Below are positions 1-12,200 of a DNA stretch of 64,000 bases, piece by piece. Every line of letters begins with the position of its first letter. Position 1 is the stretch's first letter. The stretch lies in the NCBI GenBank assembly GCA_963971305.1, contig OZ020306.1, positions 65,569,022 to 65,633,021 of the forward strand. Direction: 5' to 3'. The notes beneath the pieces are model-generated. The model saw nothing but the letters and a program-made list of their open reading frames with translations. It was not told the origin of the DNA and did no database searches. The DNA is from Arcuatula senhousia. Lineage: Eukaryota > Mollusca > Bivalvia > Mytilida > Mytilidae. Position numbers and translations under genes: made by a program.

Positions 1-2
1 TT

Positions 3-1811
3 CAAATTATTAATGTCACCAAGGCTTCTGGCCCTGACGGGGTCAGTCCTAGGTTGTTAAAAATGGGATTTGATATACTTTGTAAGCCTCTTTGTACAAT
101 TTTTAATCTAAGTTTGTCAACTATGTATTTTCCTAAGTCATGGAAAAGGGCGAATGTGATACCGGTATTTAAAAAGGACGATAAAAGCTGTCTTGGTAAT
201 TATCGACCTATATCCTTATTGAGTGTAACAAGTAAAGTTTTTGAAAAGTGTGTTTATAAACACGTGATGAATTTTATACGCAATTTGTTGTCGGAACACC
301 AGTCTGGTTTTACCCTGAAAGATTCTACAGTAAATCAGTTGTTGTATTTATCAGACGTATTTTCTAGAGCATTAGACGAGGGGAAGGATATTCGTATTGT
401 GTTTTTCGATATTAGTAAGGCTTTCGATCGTGTTTGGCATAGAGGGTTGGTTTATAAATTGCAAAAAATGGGGGTCACGGGTAGATTATTAAATTGGTTC
501 TGTAGCTATCTTGATGATAGAAAACAAAGGGTAGTTCTTAATGGTCAAGAGTCTACATGGGTATCAATAAATGCTGGTGTTCCTCAAGGTTCTATTCTGG
601 GTCCTATGTTATTTTTAGTGTTTATTAATGATATCGTTGACGAAGTTAACTGCGATATTAAACTTTTTGCTGATGACACTAGTATCTATGCTATAGTTGA
701 CAGCCCTCTCTTGGCATCAATTAAGCTTAATTCTGATATGCAAAGAATTAGTGGATGGGCCAAGAGATGGTTAGTTTCATTTAATCCTAAGAAAACTGAA
801 ACCTTGATAATTTCTAGGAAGGTTGATCCAGATTACCACCACCGGTTGCTTATGGATGATACAGTTATTTCTTCTGTCCAGTCCCATAAGCATCTTGGTC
901 TTACTTTTTCTAGCGATGGCGGCTGGTTTACTCATATTAATGAGATTATCAAGAAGGCTTCTGTCCGTTTAAATCTTTTACGACGTCTGAAGTACATAGT
1001 TGACAGGAGATCTCTTGAGACCATGTACTTTTCATTTATTCGTCCTACTCTCGAGTATGCAGATGTTATCTGGGACAATTGTACAGAATATATGAAGGAT
1101 AGATTGGAACAGATAAACTATGAGGCTGCACGAATAGTAACTGGTGCCTCAAAACTGACTAGTTTAAATATTCTTATACTAGAGACGGGATGGGAGACTT
1201 TGAGAGACAGACGGACAAATCATAAGCTTGTTTTATTTCATCAGATGGTCAACAACAACGCTCCAATGTATTTATCAAATTTAGTACCGCCATCTTTCGG
1301 TGATTTGCATAATTATCGTACCCGTAATGCTGCCAATCTGATCAACATACATACTAGAACTAGCTATTATCACAACAGTTTTCTACCATCATCTGTTAGA
1401 TTGTGGAATCAGCTTCCGGTAGATACTAGAAATTTATCTTTATCATGTTTTAAGAGCCATATTCGAAAAACTCATCCTGTTCCCAAATATTTTTATGTTG
1501 GTAAGAGGATGGGTCAGATTTTTCATACTAGAATAAGAACCCAGAGTAGTGGCCTAAATGCCCACCTATTTACCAAAAACATAGTTGAAAATCCGTTTTG
1601 TATCTGTGGTCAAGTTGAAAGTCCTGAACATTTTTTCTTAAATTGTGCCCAATATGATATTCAGAGGCGTCATATGTTAGACCGCCTGTCGTATGATCCC
1701 ATTACTGTAGATAAGCTTATATATGGTGACAGTACTCTTTCTGATATTGTGAACTCAGAAAACTTCATTGTAATTCAAGAATTTATAATGCAAACTAAAA
1801 GATTCAACTGA
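3..1811 (+). CDS. Non-LTR retrotransposon (jockey-like LINE) reverse transcriptase, 5' end off window
   Basis: The frame is open from base 3, so the gene enters from the left edge and the first in-frame ATG is not its true start; about 602 residues are visible. The opening residues KASGPDGVSPRLLK are the conserved N-terminal RT block. Next come the motif A region DISKAFDRVWH (about 408-440, first catalytic Asp), the QGSILGPMLF block, and the FADD active site at 666-677. A thumb/C-terminal region follows, ending in a CxC...H...C cluster (about 1599-1650) that probably binds zinc. These features fit the jockey/CR1-like LINE group, which copies its RNA onto nicked target DNA. No stop or frameshift interrupts the visible part, so the copy is recent or intact here. 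The endonuclease half would lie left of the window. Confidence 0.93.
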   Translation, partial: QIINVTKASGPDGVSPRLLKMGFDILCKPLCTIFNLSLSTMYFPKSWKRANVIPVFKKDDKSCLGNYRPISLLSVTSKVFEKCVYKHVMNFIRNLLSEHQSGFTLKDSTVNQLLYLSDVFSRALDEGKDIRIVFFDISKAFDRVWHRGLVYKLQKMGVTGRLLNWFCSYLDDRKQRVVLNGQESTWVSINAGVPQGSILGPMLFLVFINDIVDEVNCDIKLFADDTSIYAIVDSPLLASIKLNSDMQRISGWAKRWLVSFNPKKTETLIISRKVDPDYHHRLLMDDTVISSVQSHKHLGLTFSSDGGWFTHINEIIKKASVRLNLLRRLKYIVDRRSLETMYFSFIRPTLEYADVIWDNCTEYMKDRLEQINYEAARIVTGASKLTSLNILILETGWETLRDRRTNHKLVLFHQMVNNNAPMYLSNLVPPSFGDLHNYRTRNAANLINIHTRTSYYHNSFLPSSVRLWNQLPVDTRNLSLSCFKSHIRKTHPVPKYFYVGKRMGQIFHTRIRTQSSGLNAHLFTKNIVENPFCICGQVESPEHFFLNCAQYDIQRRHMLDRLSYDPITVDKLIYGDSTLSDIVNSENFIVIQEFIMQTKRFN

Positions 1812-2194
1812 TGTAATATAAGTACTTTACTAAATATTCACTATTATTTATCTTATAAGGGCTCTCGAAATATTGGCTTCAAATTATATTTACTACATTT
1901 ATTTGTGTCATTTGAATTTATCAATGTATGGTCATCATCTTCTATTATATTAATCAGTTATTATTTGTCATTACTTTGTACCATCTCTGTTTATGTTTTC
2001 TTTGGGAGAGGAACTTGCAAAAGTGCTTGTCACTTGTTTTCCAATCCCAATCAATGTCATCTGTTTGTATCAATGTTATCTAGTTTACTAATAAAATATT
2101 GTTTACACTAAATTCAGTTTTAATTGACAAGAATAATAATGCATAAATACATGTTGGTCTTTTGCTTACAACATTACAAGAGTAGCCCTAAGAT
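1812..2194 (+). other. Probable LINE 3' untranslated region and flank
   Basis: AT-rich, noncoding sequence follows the RT stop codon, with an AATAAA-containing stretch near 2092. The 3' end of the element could not be placed because I see no clear tail repeat or target duplication. Confidence 0.35.
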
Positions 2195-2264
2195 GTATAA
2201 AATTCTTCATGTGCCAGATTCTGTAGGCTTTTGCCTGATTTCTACATGGACAGCCTCTAAAATA
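2195..2264 (-). repeat. End fragment of a TTAA MITE family
   Basis: This stretch is the reverse complement of the first ~70 bases of the complete MITE at 56768-57164, including the terminal GAGGCTGTCC. The rest of the element is not seen here. Confidence 0.6.
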
Positions 2265-4136
2265 AGAAATGACTTGTGTAGTGTTTCTATGGAGCCTAAA
2301 CTCTAAATCACTCACTCATTGGACTGTGATCTACTAGTATATAATTATTATGTTACCATCTAAGGAGATATAAACCCATTGTTCACATTCAATTTTTTTA
2401 TCCATTACAAATGTATTCCTTGCAAAGACTTTAGATCTGCCGAAGACGACTTGTGGAGAAAAAGATAACAGAGCACAACCTAACATGGGGAGAGTTGGAG
2501 AAAACAGTACAAAATAAAGTACTTTACTTATGTTGTTGCATGCATATGGTTTTACTATGCATATTTTTAATTGCTATCGTTTTATGAATCGTGGATGTTT
2601 TGTCATTTGAACACTCAATACTGAACGCTGAATTGAACCGGTGGCCTTCATCCGCGGGGTTTTTCGGGTCTACTATACGGTAAACCTGACCGCTGACCAT
2701 ATAGAACCAAGTTATGTGCATGCTTAATGCAAGTAAAAGATCCGTAGCTTTGTTGACCGCCAACTACTAAGTGTACAACATAGACTAAAATTTCCACCCT
2801 ATACCCAATTCTCACTTTTCCCCCGTGGTATTTACGGTTGCTTTGTTTCCCACGCCACCCCAAAATTTCTTATCACATTTTTGTATCACCCTTTTCATGT
2901 GCATCGCCTTCATATAACCTATATGATGTTGCAAGGGTGTAAAACATTTAGTTTATCAGGGAATTCGGCATAATGTTTATTCTTCATATATCCAAACCAT
3001 TTTATTTCACTTGTTTAATCCATAACTAGAACACACAATGGCCGCTCAAAGAGGTTGTTTCCTGAATTCAAACAGTGATTGGACAAAGCATCCATCGTGT
3101 ATAGCCCTTTTCATAACGTCATCCGGAATTCCGATTTTTGGTGTAATTTCCCCTTTCCGTTTCAAGTTTGGAGTGAAGTCTTAGATGTTAACCTATGTTT
3201 TAGTACTTTTAAGACATTGGCAGACAGCTTTAAAATGTTCTAACAGATTTTCGATGGAGAGGCCGACCCGGAAGTCGTAAACCTGTAGTGCATAATTAAA
3301 AGATTTCTCAGGTCCGCACGTCCGGAAAATACTTTCTAAAAAAAGTTCTTATCTTACTGTCATAACCTTTGTATTGTTCCAATTACTGGATTTGACCATC
3401 CGACGTTGAAACAAGCCTGCAGGTGCTGCTTACGGGATCTGCATAACTTGTTTATTTACTTTTCATTTTTACGGGATTGGACTGGTTGTGTTTTTGTCCA
3501 TCCTTTTGCAAATGATTCCTTCATGGTTTTGTCTTCGGTTTTTCTTTTACCCATGCAGAGAGTCGAATGCACTTTTTGCAATTTTTTGGGTGCTGTTTTC
3601 GAACGGCCTTCATTTTTTAGTGCGGTCGGACTTGTTTGTCCATAACCAGAACACTCCGTAGTAATTCGATCTTGTTAATGTTTCTTGTTTGATGCTTGTA
3701 CTTTGTCACAACCAATGACATAAATATTTTACATCTTCAACGGAGGAATCAAATTTATGCTTGAATTTCAATGGGTCTGTCAGCAAGAGATAAGAAAACA
3801 TTACTGTATTACGATAACAGTTATCATGGAAGATTCGACATTTCATGGGAATATGAGATTTTTGAAATCGCATTGAAAAAATGTTTAAATTTTAAGAAAA
3901 CACTCACGTGTACGAACGATATTATAAAAAGACCAAACAAATGAAATACATCGAATTATTTTACTACTATATTAAATTTCAGAGATGTCACGAAATGCAT
4001 GAACATCGAATAATAGTTAATTCGATCCAATCTTTATTTACATGAATTCATCTATGGGTCAAGCAAATACAAAACAGTATATAAAAAATCAAATCAAAGT
4101 TTCACATAAAGATAAATTGGTAAGCAAGCACGCATA
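2265..4136. other. Intergenic, no gene recognised
   Basis: Only short open frames without family features are present. There is a GC-richer patch around 2640-2860, but I recognise no gene, RNA gene or complete repeat. Confidence 0.5.
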
Positions 4137-4397
4137 AGGGACCGACCATTTAACTTGAAGGGAGGAGACTTGTTTTTTTCAAAAATAAATATTCTGAAAA
4201 TTATGTTTGAGGAAAAAAGTATTTAGGCAGCAGAGGGTAAGAAAAAAATTTCTCTAGAAGGATTTCTGCCATATAAAATAATGATAATACATGTAATGAA
4301 AAAAATATTCTGTCGCACCGCCTTTGAAAAATAAATATTTTTTCTGAACAGAACAAAAACCAAGCCCCCCCCCTTCAAGTTAAATGGTCCGTCCTTA
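4137..4397. mobile_element. MITE-like element with terminal inverted repeats
   Basis: The left end (ACCATTTAACTTGAAGGG preceded by a GGACCG run) is matched in reverse complement by CCCTTCAAGTTAAATGG at 4371-4387. This gives inverted repeats of about 24 bp around roughly 210 bp of noncoding DNA. The target duplication could not be assigned. The 145-residue minus frame crossing it is a by-product. Confidence 0.6.
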
Positions 4398-5400
4398 AGC
4401 AAACAAACTCCTTGTCGTTGCACCAAGCGTTCTTTGGTATTAAATATAAACTCTATACAAAAAAATCCGATAAATAAAAATAGATGATCATGTAGATTGA
4501 TTCCATTCAACAAAATTGAAAATTTCAACAACAACAAAAAAAAACCAGATCTTGGATGACTTAAGATGCAGGCTTTGTCAAGGCTTGTGTAATTTGCCCT
4601 CTGCCGTTTCGAAGCTGTTTGTAGTTTCCTTGTGTTTTGTGTGCTTTTTGGTATACGCATTGTTCTTGTCTTGTTTTTTTTTCATTGCTTTGTCGTTGGC
4701 TTCGGCGCACTGATTTCGATTTTTTACTTGCAACATGAACGTTTTGACACCCCTTGTTCTTTTTTATTTTTCTGTACATTTATTCAGGGTCAAAGTCCAT
4801 GCAGTGTTGCTCTTTTTTCAAGAAAATCCCAAAACATTGTCCTATATAGACTTGTTACAAGTCCCTTTCTAATTATAATTAATTTCTAATTTCAAAATTA
4901 TATTAAATGACCATTTAGTATCAAAGGGAAATTTGAGGTGTTGTGGTAGAGACCTCTCTCACCCAACAATCAGAAAATATAATATCTTAACTAGAAAATG
5001 ATTAACTAAACATATTACTTAGAGAGGTACATGTAGCAAGTCTATGTCCTATAGATCTAATTCAACATTTACTTAGAATAAGTACTAACTTTAGACATAT
5101 TTGAAACGTGTTACAAACACCAGAATGTGGGATTAAAACTTGACTCCCAACAATGTTCGCTGCTTGTATTATTCTTTCTCCCAGAGAAAACATGACGTAC
5201 TGCTAGTGTTACGGGAAGCACATGTCGGCACTTTTTATATTATTTTCAATCTAAACAATTACACTACTGTACTTTCATTTTTATTTACTTTCTTGATCTC
5301 TGGCAATTTTAGTTATCAACTTGTACAAATTATCGAATTAAATTCCATATTTTACTCATGTATCTATTGCTTGTTCAAATTTCACGAAGCACGTGTGTCG
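4398..5400. other. Intergenic, no gene recognised
   Basis: T-rich on the plus strand. The short frames are low-complexity, rich in Phe, Leu and Ser, with no recognisable domain. Confidence 0.45.
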
Positions 5401-5401
5401 C

Positions 5402-5735
5402 ATACCCGTAGCCAAGGGGGTTCGAGGGTCCGGCCGAATACCCTTTGGAGGAGGAAAAAAGTTATACACTGATAAAAAATAATTAAGAAATATATTTAAA
5501 TCGGAGATGTTTTTACCAGATAACTAGTCGTATAACATAAGACGTTTTGGGCGCCATCTATATATTTGGACATTGACACCACCACACGGTGCATCTAACA
5601 ATGTACAAATATAAAAAAAAAGCGCCTGTTACAGTATGTTATAATTAAGACCATGGAGTTATGATATAAGACTAACCAGATAACTTCCCTTCGATCCCCT
5701 CCTTAAACGTTTCTGGATACGGGTTGGCGGTATTG
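5402..5735. mobile_element. Possible MITE with ACCCGTA-type ends
   Basis: The left end ACCCGTAGCC followed by a GGGGGTTCGAGGG run is mirrored by CCCTTCGATCCCCTCC...GATACGGGT at about 5685-5727. A similar end (CCCCTCGAACCCC then CTACGGGTA) recurs at 24045-24080. The match is imperfect and the exact boundaries are uncertain. Confidence 0.4.
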
Positions 5736-6065
5736 AATTGTATTTTGTTTAATTTATAATTATTCTATATGTATTTCAATGCAATGCATGTAAGACATCA
5801 TATATATAGTGGTCATTGCTTAATCTAAAATCAATAAGAAAACACTATCATTTTCACCAAAACCCTAAAAACAAAAGAAAAGTAAAATAAATAAATAAAT
5901 AAAATCTATTCTAAACTCCCCTAGACAACTAACACAATAAAGAAACAAAAGACATAACAAGAAATCGAGCACCAAAAACAGCGACCACTGCGTATACAAA
6001 ATACGAGTACTTGTCTTCGAAGAAATTAAAGCGGTCGCACATTTGTGATATATTAACAATGAGAT
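5736..6065. other. Intergenic, nothing recognised
   Basis: AT-rich sequence with short A-rich runs and no gene. Confidence 0.4.
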
Positions 6066-6270
6066 GTGGAAGAAGCAGAGGTACCATTGGGGACGTCAAC
6101 TGTTAAAAGGGCAAAGACGAATCCAGTAACAAGAACAGCACGAAGAAACAGACAACATGAAACACACAAAAAAATAACTATAGAAAATATCAATGCGAAC
6201 TCAAGTTGTAAAGATAGTGAACACTCAAGTCGTAACGAGAGCGATTTCAGGTGCTCCGGAAGGGTAATGA
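6066..6270 (+). repeat. Dispersed repeat A, copy 1
   Basis: It opens with a GAAGAAGCAGAGG-like start, runs through an ACAAGAACAGCACGAAGAAA block and ends near a TCAAGTCGTAACGAGAG block. The same order of blocks occurs at 27021-27190 and 30201-30395 (plus) and 55930-56093 (minus). The 170-residue open frame across this copy is not kept in the others, so I treat it as chance coding potential. Confidence 0.7.
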
Positions 6271-6494
6271 GCTATAATGTACACGTACACGACACAGCTT
6301 CAATTAACAGAAATAGTAAAACGTACAATGGAAACAGCCAGCAGTCTAAAAAACAAAGTGTTCTAAACAAAAACAGGCAAGCTTGTACAATATCATCTAA
6401 GCCCGAAAGTCAACAAATTTTCCAATACTACCTATCCCTCCTCTGTTTGTTCAAGTGTAAGTCCAAAGTCTCCCAAAACTCGTCTACTCGACTG

Positions 6495-6740
6495 CCCTTG
6501 TGTCCCATGAAGCTGCACCGTGATGGGGATATGCCAAGTTCTTCGCATGTAAAAGAACCCTGCTGCAGGTCTCGGTAAGAGAAGAACCCGTATGATCTCT
6601 ATGCAGGAGGCTGAGTTGCCTGTCCCTACCCACCCTTCCTTTTTCCAGTGGCAGTTGACTTTGGCCTTGTATCCCCATCTCTACCATTTCATCATCGTTT
6701 CATGTTCATTTTATCACCCCTTTCATGTCCCTGATGCTGC
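6495..6740 (+). repeat. SINE-like dispersed repeat B, partial copy
   Basis: It shares the AAAGAACCCTGCTGC...TCTCGGTAAGAG block with the fuller copy at 29055-29345. The following ATTTCATCATCGTTTCATG-type tail resembles 63865-63905. It may be a short interspersed element. I could not find convincing A and B boxes in order. Confidence 0.45.
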
Positions 6741-7562
6741 TTGGGTGTAAGACGATATATATTTAACAACAGTTTATATTCTTATTTTAATAGATGATTA
6801 AATTCGGTCATTCTGTGTCATGGATCAACATTTCCACTTCAGATTAGCTAGTTTTCTCAGACAATGAGCCTATTTTTTTTCTCGTGGTTCTGCATTGTCG
6901 GTGATGACATCATTATTTCCTTATCTTGTAAGAAACGTTTTTGACAGAGCAGTTGATGGCTTTAGAAACATACGGTAGCATAGGATAGTTATGAAATATG
7001 TGCCAGTTTACTGGAATGGTTTAGAACATATGGTAAAAATCATGTTTTGTTTTTTTTGTTTTTTGTTTTGGTTTTCTATTCTTTTCCTGGATCAATGTAT
7101 TTGTCTGAGATTTTGTTTCCCATTTTATTGATTTATTCAATTTTTATACATTGAGGTGTAAAAGAAATCAAACATAACAGAAACTTAAAAGACAGAACAT
7201 GTACAGCTATATTCTTTGATATAATATGAGGTAGGTTTTTAACCTGTGACGCTCCCGAAATTAAAAGTTTTCTAAATCTATTAATATTACAAGCAAAATA
7301 ATTTTAGACAAAAAATATGATGCGACATGAATTCAAAACAAAATATATTCGAAAAAAAACAAACTAGCTTTTCTCGTGGGTCACATGTGCGCTTGATGAC
7401 GTTCAAAATTTGCAAAGCAAAAAGCGTTAAAAGACGCTGAAAGTTCGGGAACACAAGCGTGCTATACCGGACGTTGAAGGAAAATTCAGCCCATAGTACA
7501 ACTAAAATATTGACATTTCTACCATGAATTACCATTATCGCTCCCTTCGGAAGCGTATTATG
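6741..7562. other. Intergenic, nothing recognised
   Basis: AT-rich with T-runs near 7040-7070; no gene seen. Confidence 0.4.
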
Positions 7563-7757
7563 GGGCGGGGGTGGACAGGGGGGTCCTCTTCCCCCGCTCC
7601 CCGCCCCCACCACTCCCGCTCCCCGCCCCCTCCGCTCCCCGCCCCTTCCATCCCCGCTCCCCGCCCTTTCAACCCCCGTATCCCCGTCCCCTCTGTCCGC
7701 CCCCCCGTATCCCCGCTCCCCGACCCTTCCACCCCCGTCCCCTCTGTCCGCCCCCAC
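7563..7757. repeat. C-rich low-complexity tract (G-rich on minus strand)
   Basis: About 195 bp built from irregular CCCCGCTCCCCGCC-type units, in sharp contrast with the AT-rich surroundings. The minus strand holds many closely spaced runs of three to seven G, which could fold into G-quadruplexes. Overlapping Pro/Arg-rich and Gly-rich frames on both strands are composition artefacts. Confidence 0.85.
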
Positions 7758-9010
7758 TATTATATGAACGAGAGCAAAATTGTGCATCAATACGAACCCT
7801 GCATAACTAAATTGACCGTTTTCATTGACGCCAACTGTGGCAATTTTTTATTCGTGAATAAAGATGACAACAAAACTATATCAAACTGGGATGACCAAAT
7901 TGAAATGTCAAAGAAGAAAAGAAAAAAAAGGCAGAAATACACATTGGGGAAATTGAAAATCGCAATGGTCCTGACTTGCTACAGGCATATCAAAAGACAA
8001 TGGTCCACTTTTATGACATCAATGCAACACGGTTGTAAGACACAAAAAGGATAGCCAGTTTCATGCTCTGTAGTTTCCGTTCTTAATTCTGCTACCAATT
8101 ATTGTATCCACATAAACATACGGATGCACTTATAATACATTCTGTGGACCAGATTCAGAATACTTATATTTTGATAACCAGGCTGATATCGTTTTATATT
8201 AAAACACCTTCAATTCAGGGGTGGTCTATGGGTAATTACTTTGCTTCCAAATGACTGATAGACAGATGAAATGATAGAAATTAGCTCAAGTACCTGTCTA
8301 ATTTCTTAAATTCGTGATTAAATGAGTCTTATTAACACCTCGTTTTGATAAGGTACAGAGACAGCTAAAACCCCGAATAACATATTTTGCTCCTGATCTA
8401 TTAAATTTATGTTTAGTTAAAATTAATATAATAGCTTATGTCTGTATATTAAGATTGCAATATTCACTTTTGAAGAAAGTACAATTTCCTCAGCTCCATT
8501 GTTTAATGTTAAAGTAAAGAGGGCATGACAGAAGGTTAAACCATCAAGGTATGTCGATAGATCTGAAAATAAAGCCCTATGAGACCGATGAACAACGATA
8601 TTGATAATATGTCCCAATCCTGCTTGGATATTGTCACAAGTCCAAAAATACTAAGGTTGACTCATTAGTTCCTTACTTTGTTTTATAATAAACATTTTGG
8701 ATTTATGCATATTTCAAGTCCGGAGTAACATTTGGATAAAAACATTCGAAGGTAAAAAAAAAGCCAAACGTAACCCAAAATTTACAAATCTGACAGAGGT
8801 CTCAACACCCCATCTGAAACTCAAAGCTGAAACACATCTGTTCATTGCAAATGTCATAAAACTGGAAAATGCAAATAGTTTTAACCTTTTGAAGTTGTGG
8901 GAAAATATTTTTTTGCCGGAGATTACTCAGAGCAATATTACATAACCGTGTACTTTATAAAGTAATAGAATAATTATAAAATGCTGATGAAATTGGGATT
9001 TTTACAGCTT
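7758..9010. other. Region downstream of FoxF, no gene recognised
   Basis: AT-rich sequence beyond the FoxF 3' end. The short frames lack family features. Confidence 0.45.
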
Positions 9011-9016
9011 TTTATT
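9011..9016 (-). promoter_or_regulatory. Candidate FoxF polyadenylation signal
   Basis: On the minus strand this reads AATAAA, about 126 bp beyond the FoxF stop codon (9144-9142), a plausible distance for a short 3' UTR. AT-rich DNA makes chance hexamers common. Confidence 0.4.
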
Positions 9017-9141
9017 ACGACAAAGTTTTATATAAATATAATTTATGAAATAATTTTTAACTATATTCTGAATCGTAAACAATATTAAAACATATAAAAA
9101 CAGTCAAGAAAAATATGTAGCTAAATATGTTCATGAACACT

Positions 9142-9269
9142 TTACATTGAGCACTTCTCATAGTAAGCAGGGTGAAGTGTTGATGCCATCCCGTTCGACC
9201 CGTAGTACATGTACGACTTCCGGTCACATGTACTGCTTTGGTTGTAGGCTGGATTTTGTAGTCTCATTC
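9142..9269 (-). CDS. FoxF: FoxF exon 2 (C-terminal tail)
   Basis: 128 nt after an acceptor reading TTTATTGCAG|GA. The first two bases complete the split Gly codon. It encodes 41 further residues including [25 protein letters not shown], then TAA at 9144-9142. The phase match and the CDRK/GMAS tail make this the FoxF terminal exon despite the 10.1 kb gap. It was too short to appear as a simple long open frame. Confidence 0.88.
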
Positions 9270-12200
9270 CTGCAATAAAAATAAACGTATTTTGATAATT
9301 AATGTAAGGCATAAAAAAATAATACCAAAATTACTATCATAATACTTATATATATATATATATATTTTCTCAATTTTTGATTTTTTTTTACAAATTTTGA
9401 AAGAGAAAAAATGTGGACAAAAACTCACATCCAAATATCACTTTGACAATGAACTGTTTTGATCGAACTTCCAGATTATACACTGTATAACAAAACTAAA
9501 ATTAATGAATTCCCGAACAAGCAAAAGAACGTTTTACTTTCAGAGGTCTAAGGGGTTTCCGGGGTTTGCAATATCCCCTTCTGTTCCGAAAATTTCGACA
9601 AAACTTGTCGTTCTCTAAAGAATGTATGTTGACCCACCCCACCTTTTTCGAAAATTTCTCGATCCACCCAAGGATCTCTAACACTTTTAAACCCGGGTTT
9701 AACAAAACTTTGATGCAAAAGTTCTAAAAATGAGAAATTCATTACAAAATAATCAAAAGAATTACGAATCAAGGAACACTATAGATTCAAAATAATACGC
9801 ATATTTCCGTTTTTTTAACTAGGAACTTTTCTTTCTGATAACATGTGACCGCCGAAAAGTTATTTTGTTATTAATATTATAGTATAATTTTATATAAAAG
9901 AAATTTTTTATCGAAATTTTTATCTAAGCCTCTGCTTCCTTTTTTGGTTAAAATATTTTTTTCTTCAAATTTCAGATTCAAAATATTTCATAAAAAAATA
10001 CCCAAACAACACACAGCCAAAACAGGTCTCCAAATTTTAAGGATAATTGGCGGTCCTGTTATTCATAAATCATCAAAATTTCTTTAACATACAAAAATTA
10101 TAAACGGATAGACATAAAATATTTCAAAATCAAAATCAGTTTGAAACTGAAAAAAAACTTTAAAAGAAAATCCAACAAAAAACAAAATAAAACAAAACAA
10201 AACAAGATAGATAAAAAGTTAAGATAATAAAAATATAATTATAATTTTTTTAGTATTTACGCTTAGAAACTAATTATAGAATTTTTAGTATTTAGGCTTA
10301 GAAACCCTATGATTCAATAGTCCGAAGACAAAAAAGGGATAAAAGAATGAAAGTAAAACCAGTCTTTCTTTGATGCAATATTAGAACATTTTATTGAGGG
10401 AAGAGATTAAAATGAGGACATTGTATGCCTGTCGTGATAGCTTGGCACAAAACATTTTTCTTAAGTATAATCACCAAAAAAACATTTGATATAGAATTAT
10501 ATATGAAGTGATGAATTATTCTTTTCGTTTTTATCTACAACGAGGCCATGTGCTGGCAAAGATTTAGACCATCTGTGTATGTCGCCTTTATATTCTTATG
10601 AAATATAATGGGTATGTGTAAAATGCAAAACGAGAAACATAGAAACGAGAAACGAGAAACATAGAAACGAGAAACAGAGAAACGAAAAACAAAGAAACGA
10701 GAAGTGATATTAATTAATTTTTATCTCTTTTTTAGATAAAAGCTAACTAAAACTTTGTTGTCTGTTGCAATAATAAGTTGAAGTCTGATTTAGTATGACA
10801 ATAGCTCATACAAATTTAGTTCCTGACCTTGCTAATCAATTAAAATTGTTTGACAACATGAGGGTGTAGAATAGGTCTGTAGAAAGAGAATGATATCCAT
10901 TAGAAGCATATGCAGAATATATAACTATGTGTAAAGTGCAAAACACTGGAAACCAAATAAAAAACCCTGTATATGTATAAAACCCGAACAAAGCTGTTTT
11001 ATATTTATGATATTTCTATACCCAAATATAAATTAAAAGAATAATATTCAAGAAGAATATACAAGGATATGAGCATACATGTACAAAATACATCATAAAA
11101 TTATACTCCTTGAATCAACTTTATGGTTTGGGTGCGGGGAAAATAATTGTCGCGAGATAAGGCATTATGTCTTTTGGACATATTCTTCTTGGTTTTTTTT
11201 TACTTTTTATATGTTTTTTTTAATTTTTTTTATTTCTAAGTGACTCTTTTAGGGCCCTATGATTGGAAATAAACAATTTTCTTATCTTTTCCTACTATTC
11301 TCTTTTCTGAAAACAGGTATTTTAAACATTTCATCATATTTTTGTTTGTAAACCCCATCAACACCCTCATTTTTGTCAATAAGATGCACTAGAAAGGGTC
11401 ACAGATGTACAATGTAGTTTGATACAGAATTTATAGTGTCACATAAATTTCTCTTTATGAGGGCACTAAGTGATTTATCCTTGAACTTATAATTGCAAAA
11501 AACCATTAATTCAAGTTAGCACTTTTAATTCTAAAAAAGAAATTAAGATTGATCAAAACCACTTTTAATTTCTCGTTTCTCTGTTTCATGTTTCTCGTTT
11601 CCGTGTTTCTCGTTTCTATGTTTCTCGTTTCTGGTTTCTCTGTTTCTTGTTTTGCATTTTACACATACCCAAATATAATGTACGTTTGGTTAGTATGCTT
11701 TTTTTATTTGTTAGTTGGTAGTTGTCTGTACTTATTGACTGCGTTCGAAAAATCACCTAGAATTAACTTTCCCATAATAAATAACAACACTTTTAACAAT
11801 AACATTTAATGCCATGGTTTTAGTGCGAAATAATTACTTCCGATGAAGATAAGATTAATATGAAGAAGTTAATGTCAAAAGGATTACCGGCATAAAATAA
11901 ATTTAAAAATAGTTCAGTGATAGAGAAAATCGTACAGATCTTTTTTTCTTTTTTTCAATCTTATCTTCCTTTTTTATATTTGTCATTTTCATGCAAAAAA
12001 TTATGAGCAATTTGCACCAGTAAATCATAGCGATGCCATTTTGAAATTAACTACACTGTAAGATGTCAAATGATAATTAACTTGTTGTTTTAACACTAAA
12101 GGGGGCAAATTATCGTATTAAATTTGATCTTTCGCTGGTGGTCTTCAGCGTGCTACAGATCTCCCGTCACTTCTCGTGGGGCGTTTAACTTCTTCGTTAC

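Noticed and set aside
6066..6578. 170-residue plus-strand frame
   Set aside because: It covers dispersed repeats A and B, and the other copies of repeat A do not keep the frame open.
7287..8054. Long frames on both strands over the C-rich tract (Pro/Arg-rich and Gly-rich)
   Set aside because: They arise from simple-sequence composition, overlap on both strands and have no domain.
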